Notes under the pieces: generated by a model
Told to the model about the DNA's origin: nothing
What the model saw: only the letters and a program-made list of their open reading frames with translations
The model's database searches: none
In this document: piece by piece, positions 24,068 to 33,349 of the stretch
Layout: the number at the start of each line of letters is the position of its first letter
How positions within the stretch are numbered: position 1 is the first letter of the stretch
Position numbers and translations under genes: made by a program
Assembly (NCBI GenBank): GCA_001915545.1
Contig: MNQS01000130.1
Coordinates: forward strand, 1 to 34,741
Reading direction: 5' to 3'
Length of the DNA stretch: 34,741 nucleotides
From: Bacteroides sp. 43_108
GTDB lineage: Bacteria; Bacteroidota; Bacteroidia; Bacteroidales; Bacteroidaceae

Positions 24068-27000
24068 TGAAAAGCAATAGCATTATAGAATGGGCGATGC
24101 ATAATTTCCGCATACCCTACCTAATCATGATCCTGCTGTTCGGGTTCGGAATATATGCCATATCGATCATGCCTAAACAGGAATTTCCTGAGTTTACAAT
24201 ACGTCAAGGTGTTGTCGTCGGCATATATCCTGGAGCAACGTCAGAAGAAGTGGAAGAACAGCTCACAAAACCATTGGAAAGATATCTTTTTACTTTCAAA
24301 GAGGTAAAAAGAGCAAAAACTACATCGACTTCCGAAAACGGAATGTGTTACATCATGGTGGAACTGAACGATGATGTGAACAACAAAGACGAAGTATGGT
24401 CAAAAATCAAACATGGTCTTGCAGCATTCAAACAGCAGCTTCCATCAGGAGTACTTGCGGTACAGGCCAATGACGATTTCGGAGACACCTCGGCACTGCT
24501 CATCGCCATTGAGTCCAACAGCAGATCATACAGAGAACTGGAAAAGTATTCAGACGAATTAGGAGACAGGCTAAGAAGGATTGAATCGGTTTCCAACATA
24601 CGTGTATATGGAAACCTGAAAGAGCAGATATCCATCTATGTCGACAGGAACAGACTTGCGGCATACGGATTGAACGACAAGATTATACCAGGAATACTGG
24701 CTTCACAAGGATTGACAACAGGAAGCAGTGCAATAAACAACAAGCAAGAGTACATACCGATACATCTCTCGGCCAACTATGAAAGCGAAAAAGAAATTGC
24801 CGAGCAGATAATATACAACGATGCAGACGGACATATTGTAAGACTTAAGGACATAGCGCGTATCACACGCGAGTATGACACATCAGAAAACTATATTGAA
24901 AATAACGGAAACAAGTGCATAATACTGTCAATGGAAATGAAAGACGGCTATAACATTGTACAGTATGGCAAAGAGGTAGATCAAGTTCTCAATGAATACC
25001 GTTCGTCTTCCATGCCTGAAGATGTATCAGTGAGCAGGATTGCCGACCAGGCCAAAGTCGTAGACGAATCCGTCACATCATTCCTGCACGACCTGGTAGT
25101 ATCAATGATAATCATCATAGCCGTGATGATGATATTGTTCCCGTTCCGTTCGGCTTTGGTTGCATCGATAACGGTACCGCTGTCTACATTCATATCCGTA
25201 GGCATAATGTACATGTTCGGCATCCCGCTCAACACCGTCACCTTAGCGGCGCTGATTGTGGTACTCGGTATGATTGTTGACAATTCCATTGTTGTAATCG
25301 ACGGTTATCTGGAATATCTGTACAAGGGTATGTCGAGATGGCATGCGGCGATAAAGAGTGCTGAGCAGTATTACATGCCGATGCTTTTGGCGACTGTCTG
25401 TATATGCATGATATTCTTCCCGCTTCTGTTCACCCTAACAGGTCAGACGGGCGATTTCGTCACAAATTTCCCATGGACAATCACCATAAACCTGATGGTA
25501 TCGCTGATACTTGCGGTCCTGATTATGCCTCTATTGGAGTTCATTCTCATCAAGCGCCAGAATCCGTCAAAGAAGAAAAAGGGCAAAAGAATAACGGACT
25601 ACGTACAAGGATTCTATGAAAAAGTTCTTCAATGGACTTTCAGACACGGATGGCTGACAATAGGCATGGGCGTCGCATCAGTCATTCTGTCCATACTCAT
25701 TGTACCGCAGCTCAAGTTCAGGCTGATGCCGTTTGCCGACAGAGACCAGTTTGCTGTAGAAATATATCTGCCAAAAGGTAAAGGCATTGCCAAGACCGAA
25801 CAGATTGCAGATTCTATATACAACCTGCTGAAAGCCGATAAACGCGTGACATCCATAACATCATTCATCGGCTGTTCATCTCCACGCTTCCAGATGTCCT
25901 ACGCACCACAAATGGCATCGCGCAACTATGCACAGTTCATAGTAAATACGACATCCGCTGAAGATACAGAAGATATTCTGGATGAATACGCCGACAAGTA
26001 TTCTGAAAAATATCCGGATGCTTTTGTGAAATTCAAGCAACTTGACTACCAGACAGTGCCATCACTGGAATTCAGGTTTTACGGGGAGGATATAGATTCG
26101 CTTCACCGTGCAGCCGACATGCTCATGGACAGCATGAGAGTTATGCCTGAGCTGATGTGGGTACACTCCGATTACGGGAACAGAGTACCGATAGCGGATG
26201 TCAAACTCGATGCTGTGAAGGCTCCACAGCTGGGAATCTCTCGTGCTGGAACAGAAATAGACCTGAGCATGGCAACAAACGGCATAAATCTCGGAAACGT
26301 TTGGGAAGGCGACTACTCACTTCCTATTATGCTGAAGAACAAGGATGAAGACAGTATTTCGCTAGGCGACATCAAGAACATCAATGTGCCAGCCATAAAA
26401 CCAACCCAGAGTGTTCCGCTCAGACAAATAGCTGATGTGTCTACAATCTGGACAGAGGAGAAAATTATTCACAGAAACGGAATGAGATGCATTTCCGTAA
26501 GTGCTGAACTTCGCAGAGATGCAAATGCACTCACATTGATTTCCCGAATAGACAATATGATAAAGGTAAACATGGCGGACAAATTGCCTGCGGGCGTGAC
26601 CTATGAACTTGGCGGCGAATATGAGTATGATATGGAGACACTTCCTCCGATTATGTCGGGCATAGGCATTTCGCTTATAATCATTTTCTTCTTCATACTT
26701 ATAAATTTCAAGAAGTTCGGAATTACCATCGTCTCCATGCTGTCGATGTCGTTGTGCCTCTTCGGAGCCATGATCGGACTTTGGATTTCGGGCAAGACAA
26801 TAAGCATCACCTCTGTTTTCGGATTCATTACCTTGTTGGGAATGATTGTCAGAAATGTAATCCTGATGTACCAGCATGCTGAAGACTTGCGTATAGGCCA
26901 CAAGATATGTGCTCACGATGCGGCATACGATGCCGGCAAGAGAAGAATGGTACCTATATTCCTTACTACGGCAACGACAGCTGCAGGCGTGATACCTATG

Positions 27001-27120
27001 ATTACAGGAGGAAGCACATTCTGGATGCCTGTAGGTGTCACGATATTCGCCGGCGGCATTGGTTCACTGATTCTTTTGGTCACAATTTTGCCTGTTCTTT
27101 ATTGGAAAATTTACAAATGA
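24067..27120 (+). CDS. RND-family efflux pump (AcrB-like inner-membrane transporter)
   Basis: A 1017-aa proton-driven transporter with the two-fold RND layout: membrane helix near residues 15-33, a large periplasmic loop, six helices at about 340-545, a second periplasmic loop and six C-terminal helices. The opening MPKQEFPEFTIRQGVVVGIYPGATSEEVE is typical. The TM4 proton-relay segment is GMIVDNSIVVID, with Asp405 and Asn406 where E. coli AcrB has two Asp. In the TM10 segment Arg929 (GMIVRNVIL) stands where AcrB has Lys940. Full length and no frame breaks suggest a working pump. It is the middle gene of adaptor-pump-TolC, probably under the divergent AraC regulator. Substrate is unknown; it is closer to drug/small-molecule pumps than to heavy-metal CzcA proteins by my reading. 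Confidence 0.94.
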   Translation: MKSNSIIEWAMHNFRIPYLIMILLFGFGIYAISIMPKQEFPEFTIRQGVVVGIYPGATSEEVEEQLTKPLERYLFTFKEVKRAKTTSTSENGMCYIMVELNDDVNNKDEVWSKIKHGLAAFKQQLPSGVLAVQANDDFGDTSALLIAIESNSRSYRELEKYSDELGDRLRRIESVSNIRVYGNLKEQISIYVDRNRLAAYGLNDKIIPGILASQGLTTGSSAINNKQEYIPIHLSANYESEKEIAEQIIYNDADGHIVRLKDIARITREYDTSENYIENNGNKCIILSMEMKDGYNIVQYGKEVDQVLNEYRSSSMPEDVSVSRIADQAKVVDESVTSFLHDLVVSMIIIIAVMMILFPFRSALVASITVPLSTFISVGIMYMFGIPLNTVTLAALIVVLGMIVDNSIVVIDGYLEYLYKGMSRWHAAIKSAEQYYMPMLLATVCICMIFFPLLFTLTGQTGDFVTNFPWTITINLMVSLILAVLIMPLLEFILIKRQNPSKKKKGKRITDYVQGFYEKVLQWTFRHGWLTIGMGVASVILSILIVPQLKFRLMPFADRDQFAVEIYLPKGKGIAKTEQIADSIYNLLKADKRVTSITSFIGCSSPRFQMSYAPQMASRNYAQFIVNTTSAEDTEDILDEYADKYSEKYPDAFVKFKQLDYQTVPSLEFRFYGEDIDSLHRAADMLMDSMRVMPELMWVHSDYGNRVPIADVKLDAVKAPQLGISRAGTEIDLSMATNGINLGNVWEGDYSLPIMLKNKDEDSISLGDIKNINVPAIKPTQSVPLRQIADVSTIWTEEKIIHRNGMRCISVSAELRRDANALTLISRIDNMIKVNMADKLPAGVTYELGGEYEYDMETLPPIMSGIGISLIIIFFFILINFKKFGITIVSMLSMSLCLFGAMIGLWISGKTISITSVFGFITLLGMIVRNVILMYQHAEDLRIGHKICAHDAAYDAGKRRMVPIFLTTATTAAGVIPMITGGSTFWMPVGVTIFAGGIGSLILLVTILPVLYWKIYK

Positions 27121-27127
27121 AAAAAGA

Positions 27128-28408
27128 ATGAAAAGAAAACAGATTTATATATTGACAGCACTGACGTTAACATTCTGTACGGCCAATGCTCAAAAAACAT
27201 ATACACTTGACGACTGCAGGAGCATGGCTCTGCAGAACAATCTGAAACTGAAAAATTCTCAGTTGGATGTAGACATGGCCATTCAGGGGAAGAAAGAAGC
27301 TTTCACGGGATATTTTCCTACAATCTCTGCTGGAGGTACCATATTTCAAGGCTTCAACAATCTGCTGCAGGCTGACATGGAAATGGCTCAGACAAAAGTG
27401 CCTCTATCTGCCATAAAAAAAGGAGCCATGGCATCTGTTATGGCCGTACAGCCGATTTTTACCGGACTCAGAATCATCAACGGGAACAAGTTGGCACAAA
27501 TCCAGCATGATGCAAGTCTGCTTAAAAAGCAGATGACAGAAAAAGAGGTAATACAGAAGACTGTTGATTACTACTGGCAGATTGCTTCACTCAAAGGCAA
27601 AATGGAGACCATGCAAAGCGCAGACAAACAGCTTGAAGAAGTATATCGTCAGGTTGACCTATCTGTAAAAGCCGGACTCACAACGAGAAATGACCTTCTC
27701 AGAATTGAACTGCGGAGACAGGAACTTTCTGGCAACATGCTGGAAATAGAAAACAACATAAAAACTGTAAAAATGATGCTTGCCCAACACATGGGAATTC
27801 CGCGCGATTCTTTCGACATAGAGGTAAAATCATTCTATAATCCAGAAGCGCCTTACAAATTCTACACCGACCCGCAAAATGCGGCCATCACACGTCAGGA
27901 ATACCGCCTCTCGCAGATAAATACAGAAGCATGCGGATATGAAGTGAAGATGGAAAGAGGCAAGAATATGCCTACGGTGAGCATCGGCATCGGCGACATG
28001 TACTACAATCTGATGGATAAGAATGTCAACAACGGAGTTGTATTTGCAACCGTAAGCATCCCGATTTCATCATGGTGGGGAGGAAGCCACAGCATTGCAA
28101 AGGCAAAAATCAAGCAGGTGCAGGCACAAAATGTACAAAGAGAAACAGAAGAGCTTCTCGCCATCGATGTTGAACAGGCATGGAATAAATTGACCGAAGC
28201 TTATGCACAAATAGACATAGCAAGACATTCGGTTGAATCTGCCACAGAAAATCTACGTCTAAACAAGGAATATTTCAAAGCAGGAACAACGACCCTGACT
28301 GATCTTCTTGATGCTGAATCGTTGCTTACAGAAAGCCGAAACAAACTGACATCGGCATGTACGGACTACATGTGCAAGCTGAGCAACTACAAGTTGAAGA
28401 CAGAATGA
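27128..28408 (+). CDS. TolC-family outer membrane channel of the RND system
   Basis: A 426-aa outer-membrane efflux protein. A signal peptide ends at TANAQ and the mature part opens with YTLDDCRSMALQNNLKLKNS, as in TolC-family proteins. The two homologous helical halves are visible (FTGYFPTISAGG and ERGKNMPTVSIGIG). It starts 7 bp after the pump gene stop, so it is the third gene of the operon and would be the channel of this RND complex. It is clearly different in sequence from the ABC-system channel at 8997. Confidence 0.93.
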   Translation: MKRKQIYILTALTLTFCTANAQKTYTLDDCRSMALQNNLKLKNSQLDVDMAIQGKKEAFTGYFPTISAGGTIFQGFNNLLQADMEMAQTKVPLSAIKKGAMASVMAVQPIFTGLRIINGNKLAQIQHDASLLKKQMTEKEVIQKTVDYYWQIASLKGKMETMQSADKQLEEVYRQVDLSVKAGLTTRNDLLRIELRRQELSGNMLEIENNIKTVKMMLAQHMGIPRDSFDIEVKSFYNPEAPYKFYTDPQNAAITRQEYRLSQINTEACGYEVKMERGKNMPTVSIGIGDMYYNLMDKNVNNGVVFATVSIPISSWWGGSHSIAKAKIKQVQAQNVQRETEELLAIDVEQAWNKLTEAYAQIDIARHSVESATENLRLNKEYFKAGTTTLTDLLDAESLLTESRNKLTSACTDYMCKLSNYKLKTE

Positions 28409-28453
28409 GAATGAAAAGATGAGCTGGTGCAGATGCCACTGAAAGAAAACAAG

Positions 28454-28496
28454 AAATGCCGGCAGAGCTGTTTAACGAACGCTCCTGCCGGCATTT
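28454..28496. terminator. Bidirectional terminator between the RND operon and the beta-helix hydrolase
   Basis: AAATGCCGGCAG (28454-28465) and CTGCCGGCATTT (28485-28496) form a perfect 12-bp stem with a 19-nt loop. The T-tract is short on plus and somewhat longer on minus. It sits between two converging genes. Confidence 0.82.
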
Positions 28497-28534
28497 CATA
28501 TAAGATGATTATCGGTCAGACAATATATTACAAA

Positions 28535-29992
28535 TCATTTGAACTTAACATTCCTGACGTACTCGTTTGTTTCGAATCCTTCAAGACTACGGATGCGCTT
28601 GCCGTTGACTGTGACATTGCGGAAAGTTACTCCGTCAATGCATCTTTCTTCAGAATATCCTGTCACTACCGGAGGATTCAGTTCGAAGAAACGTCCTTCG
28701 TAGGAAACATTTTCAAGCGTGATGTTGCTGATGCCGCGTCCAGGCACACGATTGTACTTTTCGTTGAAAAGAACGTTGAAATTTACGAGTCTTCCCAACT
28801 GCACATCTTCTATGCGTATGTTGCGGAAAGTGACATTCTTAACGGTGTTGTTGTCACCGCATCCGATGGAGAGACAACCCTGATAAAGAGGCTGGCTTTC
28901 GCGGCACTCGAGGATGTCGATGTTCTCATAGAGTACATTGCTGAGGGTTTCGCCATGAGGATCCATGTCATCTCCATGTCCGCCGAGATTTATCGGATGA
29001 GCCACGTCTGCCCACAGTATCGTGTTGCGAACGGTAAAGTTGGTTGAATTACCCCAAAATCCCCATCGGTGGTTGTAGAAGGCAAGACAGTCGTCGCTCG
29101 TGCGGATGAAGCAATCGTCGATATCCACATTCGAGCAAGACATGAGGTCGAATCCGTCACCCCACTGCGCGCCCGAAAGACTCTTTACGTTGTGTATGCG
29201 TATTGAATCCGACTGTCCGCCATAGACTGTGTAGTGGCCGGGGTTGACAATTGTCACTCCATCAATCTCGACATTCTTAGAGTATGTGATGTCGATAGCT
29301 TCGCACGGTGAACAGATGTAACCGCGTCCGATGATGCGGACATTCTCAGCCTTGTCTACAGAGAGCTGGGCGTTGACCACCGCTCCCGGTGCCAGATATA
29401 CTGTACAGTTGCTCGGAATACGTATGCGTGTGCTCGGAAGATCCTTAGGTCTGTGAACTCCAGGACCGAAATAGATGAGACGTGCATTTTTGCGGTACAC
29501 ATCGCCCAACTTCTGCGACCAGTCGATACAATCGTCGCCGTCCGGCTTAAGAATCTCTTTCAACGGTTCGTTGACAAATATGTGAAGATTACGATAACGG
29601 TCGCCATTTGTTTCGAGACTCAATTTCATTCCAGGTTCAGCCACAAAAGTAAGCACCGAGTCGTTGACGCATTTCCATTCGACATCTCGCGAAAGCGGAC
29701 GTATGGACACGGAGTCGTACTTTGCTATATGGTTGGTTACGCGGAATTCCACATCGCCCCGACTGTCGATTTCAACGAACGATGTATTACGTCTCTTCTT
29801 GATGTCGACACTGGCGGAATATACTTCCAGGTTCTGCCACTCTCCGTCGGGCAGTGCGCGCGCTTCGACGCTGTATGAGGTACTGCGCTTGAGTATCTTA
29901 CCATCGGTGTCGCCCGAAGGATAGGCCATTATCTGCGAATGAGCCATGCCAGCCAAACAGCAGAACAAGGATGTCAAAACAAATGTTTTCAT
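28535..29992 (-). CDS. Secreted right-handed beta-helix glycoside hydrolase (GH28/GH49-like, clan GH-N)
   Basis: A 485-aa exported enzyme. A signal peptide ends at MAHSQ. Residues about 21-145 form a beta-sandwich-like domain (SVSIRPLSRDVEW, RNLHIFVNEP) that resembles the N-terminal domain of GH49 enzymes. The rest is a parallel beta-helix with PSNCTVYLAPGAVVNA and repeated strand units. Candidate catalytic acids are Asp279/Asp282 (WGDGFDLMS) and Asp300-Asp301 (RTSDDCLAF); GGHGDD (337-342) parallels the GHG motif of polygalacturonases. GH28 enzymes cut pectic galacturonan; GH49 enzymes cut dextran or pullulan-like glucans. Features of both are seen, so the substrate is open. The GH88 gene nearby favours an acidic polysaccharide. 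Confidence 0.82.
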   Translation of the reverse strand: MKTFVLTSLFCCLAGMAHSQIMAYPSGDTDGKILKRSTSYSVEARALPDGEWQNLEVYSASVDIKKRRNTSFVEIDSRGDVEFRVTNHIAKYDSVSIRPLSRDVEWKCVNDSVLTFVAEPGMKLSLETNGDRYRNLHIFVNEPLKEILKPDGDDCIDWSQKLGDVYRKNARLIYFGPGVHRPKDLPSTRIRIPSNCTVYLAPGAVVNAQLSVDKAENVRIIGRGYICSPCEAIDITYSKNVEIDGVTIVNPGHYTVYGGQSDSIRIHNVKSLSGAQWGDGFDLMSCSNVDIDDCFIRTSDDCLAFYNHRWGFWGNSTNFTVRNTILWADVAHPINLGGHGDDMDPHGETLSNVLYENIDILECRESQPLYQGCLSIGCGDNNTVKNVTFRNIRIEDVQLGRLVNFNVLFNEKYNRVPGRGISNITLENVSYEGRFFELNPPVVTGYSEERCIDGVTFRNVTVNGKRIRSLEGFETNEYVRNVKFK

Positions 29993-30022
29993 AAATCTGA
30001 ATATTGTTTATATGTATTTGTA

Positions 30023-30050
30023 TCAGAACAAGACGGTATCTGTGTTCTGA
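30023..30050. promoter_or_regulatory. 8-bp dyad upstream of the beta-helix hydrolase gene
   Basis: TCAGAACA (30023-30030) and TGTTCTGA (30043-30050) are perfect inverted repeats 12 nt apart, extended inward by AGA/TCT with one bulged base. It lies 31 bp upstream of the start codon at 29992. It could be an operator or a leader hairpin. No TAnnTTTG box was found near it. Confidence 0.4.
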
Positions 30051-30068
30051 GCAGTTGCTCTAAATACC

Positions 30069-30138
30069 GAAAAACAGGGAGCCTGCACGATGCACCCGAC
30101 CATCGGTAAAATCGGCGTGCATCTATGCGGCTTCCTGT
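30069..30138 (-). terminator. Long hairpin terminator of the modular secreted protein gene
   Basis: ACAGGGAGCC (from 30074), GATGCAC and CCGA pair with TCGGC, GTGCATC and GGCTTCCTGT (to 30138), giving a long imperfect stem. On the minus strand it ends in CCCTGTTTTTC. It lies about 55 nt past the stop codon at 30192. A small ACTGTTT/AAACAGT hairpin (30145-30159) precedes it. Confidence 0.7.
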
Positions 30139-30191
30139 ATGGACACTGTTTCAAACAGTATTGTTCAAGTCTAAGAAAAGACTGATGAAAC

Positions 30192-32945
30192 TTATCTTAC
30201 ATAAATCTTGCTTGTCTCAACACGTCCGTCATCGAAAGTAACCTTCTTGATGAATATGCCTGAAACTGGAGCTTCAACCTTCATACCGCTGATGCTGTAA
30301 TACTCTGTCTTAACTGCAGTAGACGATGCAACTTCGTTATTGTCGATACCAGTAGTTGTTGTCTGCTCGTCGAGTACAAATACATACTGCGGAGTAGATG
30401 CAGTGTTGACCTTGTCGTATGGAGCCTTCCAGCTGAATCCATTGCCCCAATACAAGCGGTCAGACATACGGCGGATAGCTACAAGAGAGTCTGTTGTTTC
30501 TGCCTTTACGAATTCGAGGGCATAATTTGCGTAGTTGTAAGAAGTTATTTCGCCAACCTCACGGAGATAACCGTCTACAGTAACGTATCCCTGTTCGTTT
30601 CCGATTGTGTAGAACTCTACTTCCTTAGTGTCACCTGAAGTTTCATCAACGACAGACAGATTGTGCTTAGAGATTGTCCAATCCCAACGATAGTCAGCAA
30701 TGTCAGCACCTGTCTTATTAGCATCAGAAACTACATTGTCGATTGACCAGAGTGCAGAACAGTAGTAAACACCAGCATTGTCTGAAGCACTGTTCTTGCG
30801 AGTGAGTCTGTTTTCTGTACCAGCAACGCGGATTGTCCAGTTGCCCTGTACGTCAACAACGTATGGAGCCTTTGAAGCAAGGAGTTTGTCGAATGTTCTG
30901 TTGAGGTTCAATACGAGAGCGTCAGCTTCAACCTGAGTTACGATGCCTTCGTCTTCAACTTCTATATATCCGGCAGCTGTTTCCAAGAGATTGTCAAGTT
31001 CCTCAGCAATTGTTGCATCATACATTCCGTCAGGGAGCACACCGCTTTCATCTGGTGCTGCAAGCTTATCAGCTATTTCAGCATACTTTTCTGTGATTTC
31101 AGCATACAAAGACTTCAACTCTGTCATATCTGCAATCTTGTATGGGTCGAAGAATTCCAATGGAGAGTTACTTGCAGAGTCAGCAGTGAACTCAACATCA
31201 GCAGTGAGGCACGAAGCAACGTAGAAGCGTACGAATTCATTACCGCAACTTGAGTTGCGCCCGGCAGTATAGCACTCAGTACCAAATGTCATCTTGTCGC
31301 CGGCCTTCATGTTCACAAACATCTCAACGGTCACTGTGTCGCGTCCTGTATAGAGAGAACCTGTCTTAGCACCAAATGCCTTTCTTACGAACCAGTTGGC
31401 AGTGTCGCAAAGTTCAGTTCCGGCAGTCATGTAATGTCCCATCAGATACTCTGCGAAGTCGTTGTTTTCAGGGTTAGTTCTGCTTACAGCCACCTCAACC
31501 TTATATACATGATCTGCAGGAGCTGTAAACATGATTGTCGGGGTCTTGTTTGTCATTGGATGAACGAAACCATCATCTGTGATGTACATCCAGTCGCCTC
31601 CGTTCTCATACCAAGCTGTTGTAGACGAACCGGCCTTAGAACCTGTATCATGCTTTGAAAGCTTCACGAACTTGCCGTCAGATACATTATGATAATAGAA
31701 TCCCCAAGGAGAATCGCTGTTAGCAGCAACAGCATCTTCGTTATACATCTTTGTATCTCCGGCTGTCCAGAACAGACGATGGTTGTTCAAACCTTCGCTA
31801 AAGTCAATCTGAACCTTAGAACCTTCGAGAGTCTTCCATGCACTTTCGAGCATGTCGTAGTAAATGTTTGCATTCATTACGTTGACCAAACCGCTCTGAA
31901 GAGCTTCGTCAACCTCAACGAATACTTTATCGAAAGCACTGAGAGCCTCGTAAGGATACTGACCATAACCGTTTCCGGCATTCTCGCTTGCCACCATGTA
32001 AAGGTCGGAAATCTCATTGAAATAGTTTGTCAAACGCTCGTAAGCCTCAGTTCCATAAGGATCGACATAGTTTGTATCTGCCTCGGCAACACTCTGGTCA
32101 ACAGCTTCAACATCGAGCATCTGAATGAAAGTTCTTCCCCAGCATGTACGAGCCTTTCCGTCGTCGTTGATGCCACAATACTTGATGCTAGGCTCAAACG
32201 AAATCTTGTCACCAGCCTTTGCTTGGAAAGAAATTGTAAAATCAACAGGAGTCTGGTTTACAAATCTCTGGTGTGCACCGGCAGCCAAAGTTCCTAGTCC
32301 GTCAAAACCTTCAATGTCGCCTTCGCTGGCACCGTAACGAATCACAACGCCCATGTTTGAAAGCGGATTTACATAATCCTGATTCTCATCGCTTGCATAT
32401 CTGTACTTGAAAAGAAGCGACATTGCATCAGAAGGGATACAGTCTTCACGAATCACGCGTCCCTTAACAGAATAAAAACCATCAGAAGGTGCAGTGAATG
32501 TGATTGTTGAAGAATACTTACCGTTTGCGTAGATTTCATATCCGAATCCTTCGCGTGTATCGCGCACTACATAACTGTATGTTGCAGGGTCATTCTGAGT
32601 GCCTGCTGTACAGATAAAGTCGCACCATCCAGCTCTTCTTGTCTCACCCAATCTGTATCCGGCAGCTGATCCTTCCCACTTTGAAAGGTCGCCTGGATCA
32701 ACGATGAACTTTCCGTCAACTCTCTCAGGATTGTACCAGTCGAGATAATTGGCAGCACACGAATCGCTCAAGAGAGTGTAACGAGTGAACAATCCGGTTT
32801 CATACGAATATTTTTCAAAGCTCCACTGTGCATCACCGCCGTCATTGAAAGTCTCTTCAGACATTTCTGTCAACTTCCAACTCTGTGCATTCAGGCATTG
32901 AGACGCAAGAAGAACTGCTCCACAAAATGTAAAAAACTTCTTCAT
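30192..32945 (-). CDS. Large secreted modular protein with duplicated carbohydrate-binding-like and FIVAR-like units
   Basis: A 917-aa exported protein of unknown function. The ATG at 32943-32945 gives a clean signal peptide (MKKFFTFCGAVLLASQ, ending LNAQ); an upstream in-frame ATG at 33029 would bury it and is rejected. The order is: beta-sandwich module A (about 20-290), FIVAR-like helical unit (about 300-378), module B (about 380-590), a second helical unit (about 605-692), a C-terminal beta module (about 695-865), and a tail YYSISGMKVEAPVSGIF...KIYVR typical of Bacteroidota sorting or anchoring ends. Modules A and B share FTAPSDGFYSVKG/FTAPADHVYKVEV and KAGDK followed by paired cysteines, so the pair arose by duplication. 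No catalytic motif is recognised. Location between two glycan-degrading enzymes suggests surface glycan binding. Confidence 0.85.
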   Translation of the reverse strand: MKKFFTFCGAVLLASQCLNAQSWKLTEMSEETFNDGGDAQWSFEKYSYETGLFTRYTLLSDSCAANYLDWYNPERVDGKFIVDPGDLSKWEGSAAGYRLGETRRAGWCDFICTAGTQNDPATYSYVVRDTREGFGYEIYANGKYSSTITFTAPSDGFYSVKGRVIREDCIPSDAMSLLFKYRYASDENQDYVNPLSNMGVVIRYGASEGDIEGFDGLGTLAAGAHQRFVNQTPVDFTISFQAKAGDKISFEPSIKYCGINDDGKARTCWGRTFIQMLDVEAVDQSVAEADTNYVDPYGTEAYERLTNYFNEISDLYMVASENAGNGYGQYPYEALSAFDKVFVEVDEALQSGLVNVMNANIYYDMLESAWKTLEGSKVQIDFSEGLNNHRLFWTAGDTKMYNEDAVAANSDSPWGFYYHNVSDGKFVKLSKHDTGSKAGSSTTAWYENGGDWMYITDDGFVHPMTNKTPTIMFTAPADHVYKVEVAVSRTNPENNDFAEYLMGHYMTAGTELCDTANWFVRKAFGAKTGSLYTGRDTVTVEMFVNMKAGDKMTFGTECYTAGRNSSCGNEFVRFYVASCLTADVEFTADSASNSPLEFFDPYKIADMTELKSLYAEITEKYAEIADKLAAPDESGVLPDGMYDATIAEELDNLLETAAGYIEVEDEGIVTQVEADALVLNLNRTFDKLLASKAPYVVDVQGNWTIRVAGTENRLTRKNSASDNAGVYYCSALWSIDNVVSDANKTGADIADYRWDWTISKHNLSVVDETSGDTKEVEFYTIGNEQGYVTVDGYLREVGEITSYNYANYALEFVKAETTDSLVAIRRMSDRLYWGNGFSWKAPYDKVNTASTPQYVFVLDEQTTTTGIDNNEVASSTAVKTEYYSISGMKVEAPVSGIFIKKVTFDDGRVETSKIYVR

Positions 32946-33056
32946 AACGTTTTTCAGTTTAATTGTTAATAGATTTAAAAGTAATAAAAGTTCAGTACTA
33001 AAATAATTTTTACATAAATGACAAATCATACTTTATACGAAAAGTGATGACTGACG

Positions 33057-33064
33057 CAAAATTA
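33057..33064 (-). promoter_or_regulatory. Candidate -7 promoter box of the modular secreted protein gene
   Basis: TAATTTTG on the minus strand matches TAnnTTTG exactly and would give a leader of about 105 nt. TTG lies 16 nt upstream, closer than usual. The remaining gap to 33270 shows only AT-rich sequence without recognisable features. Confidence 0.4.
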
Positions 33065-33273
33065 GTAAAATAACCATTTACAAGCATAATACAAAATGAG
33101 AAAAATGAGTTTTTTCTATTCCAAAATTATTATAGACAGACAAGCAAACCACTGTATTTCTGTCATTTAGCGTATTCTCACAATTTTATACCCAGAAATA
33201 GCCATTTCGTACACACTTTACACACACATCCACATTCCATCGGCATTCAGACAAGCTCACTTATATGCACATA

Positions 33274-33320
33274 AAAAAAGCTCCTCATACCTATCTGCAA
33301 AACAGACACGGCATGAGGAG
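33274..33320 (-). terminator. Intrinsic terminator of the GH88 gene
   Basis: CTCCTCAT (33281-33288) and ATGAGGAG (33313-33320) pair, extended inward by CC/GG and CTG/CAG. On the minus strand the stem is followed by seven T. It lies about 30 nt past the stop codon at 33350. Confidence 0.88.
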
Positions 33321-33349
33321 TCCCCAAAATATTAATGCAAAACTACTTG

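Noticed and set aside
28427..29047. 206-codon plus-strand open frame after the RND operon
   Set aside because: It spans the terminator hairpin at 28454-28496 and then runs antisense to the beta-helix hydrolase.
32946..33029. N-terminal extension of the modular secreted protein to an upstream ATG
   Set aside because: It would place 28 residues before a clean signal peptide and overlap the leader downstream of the candidate promoter.
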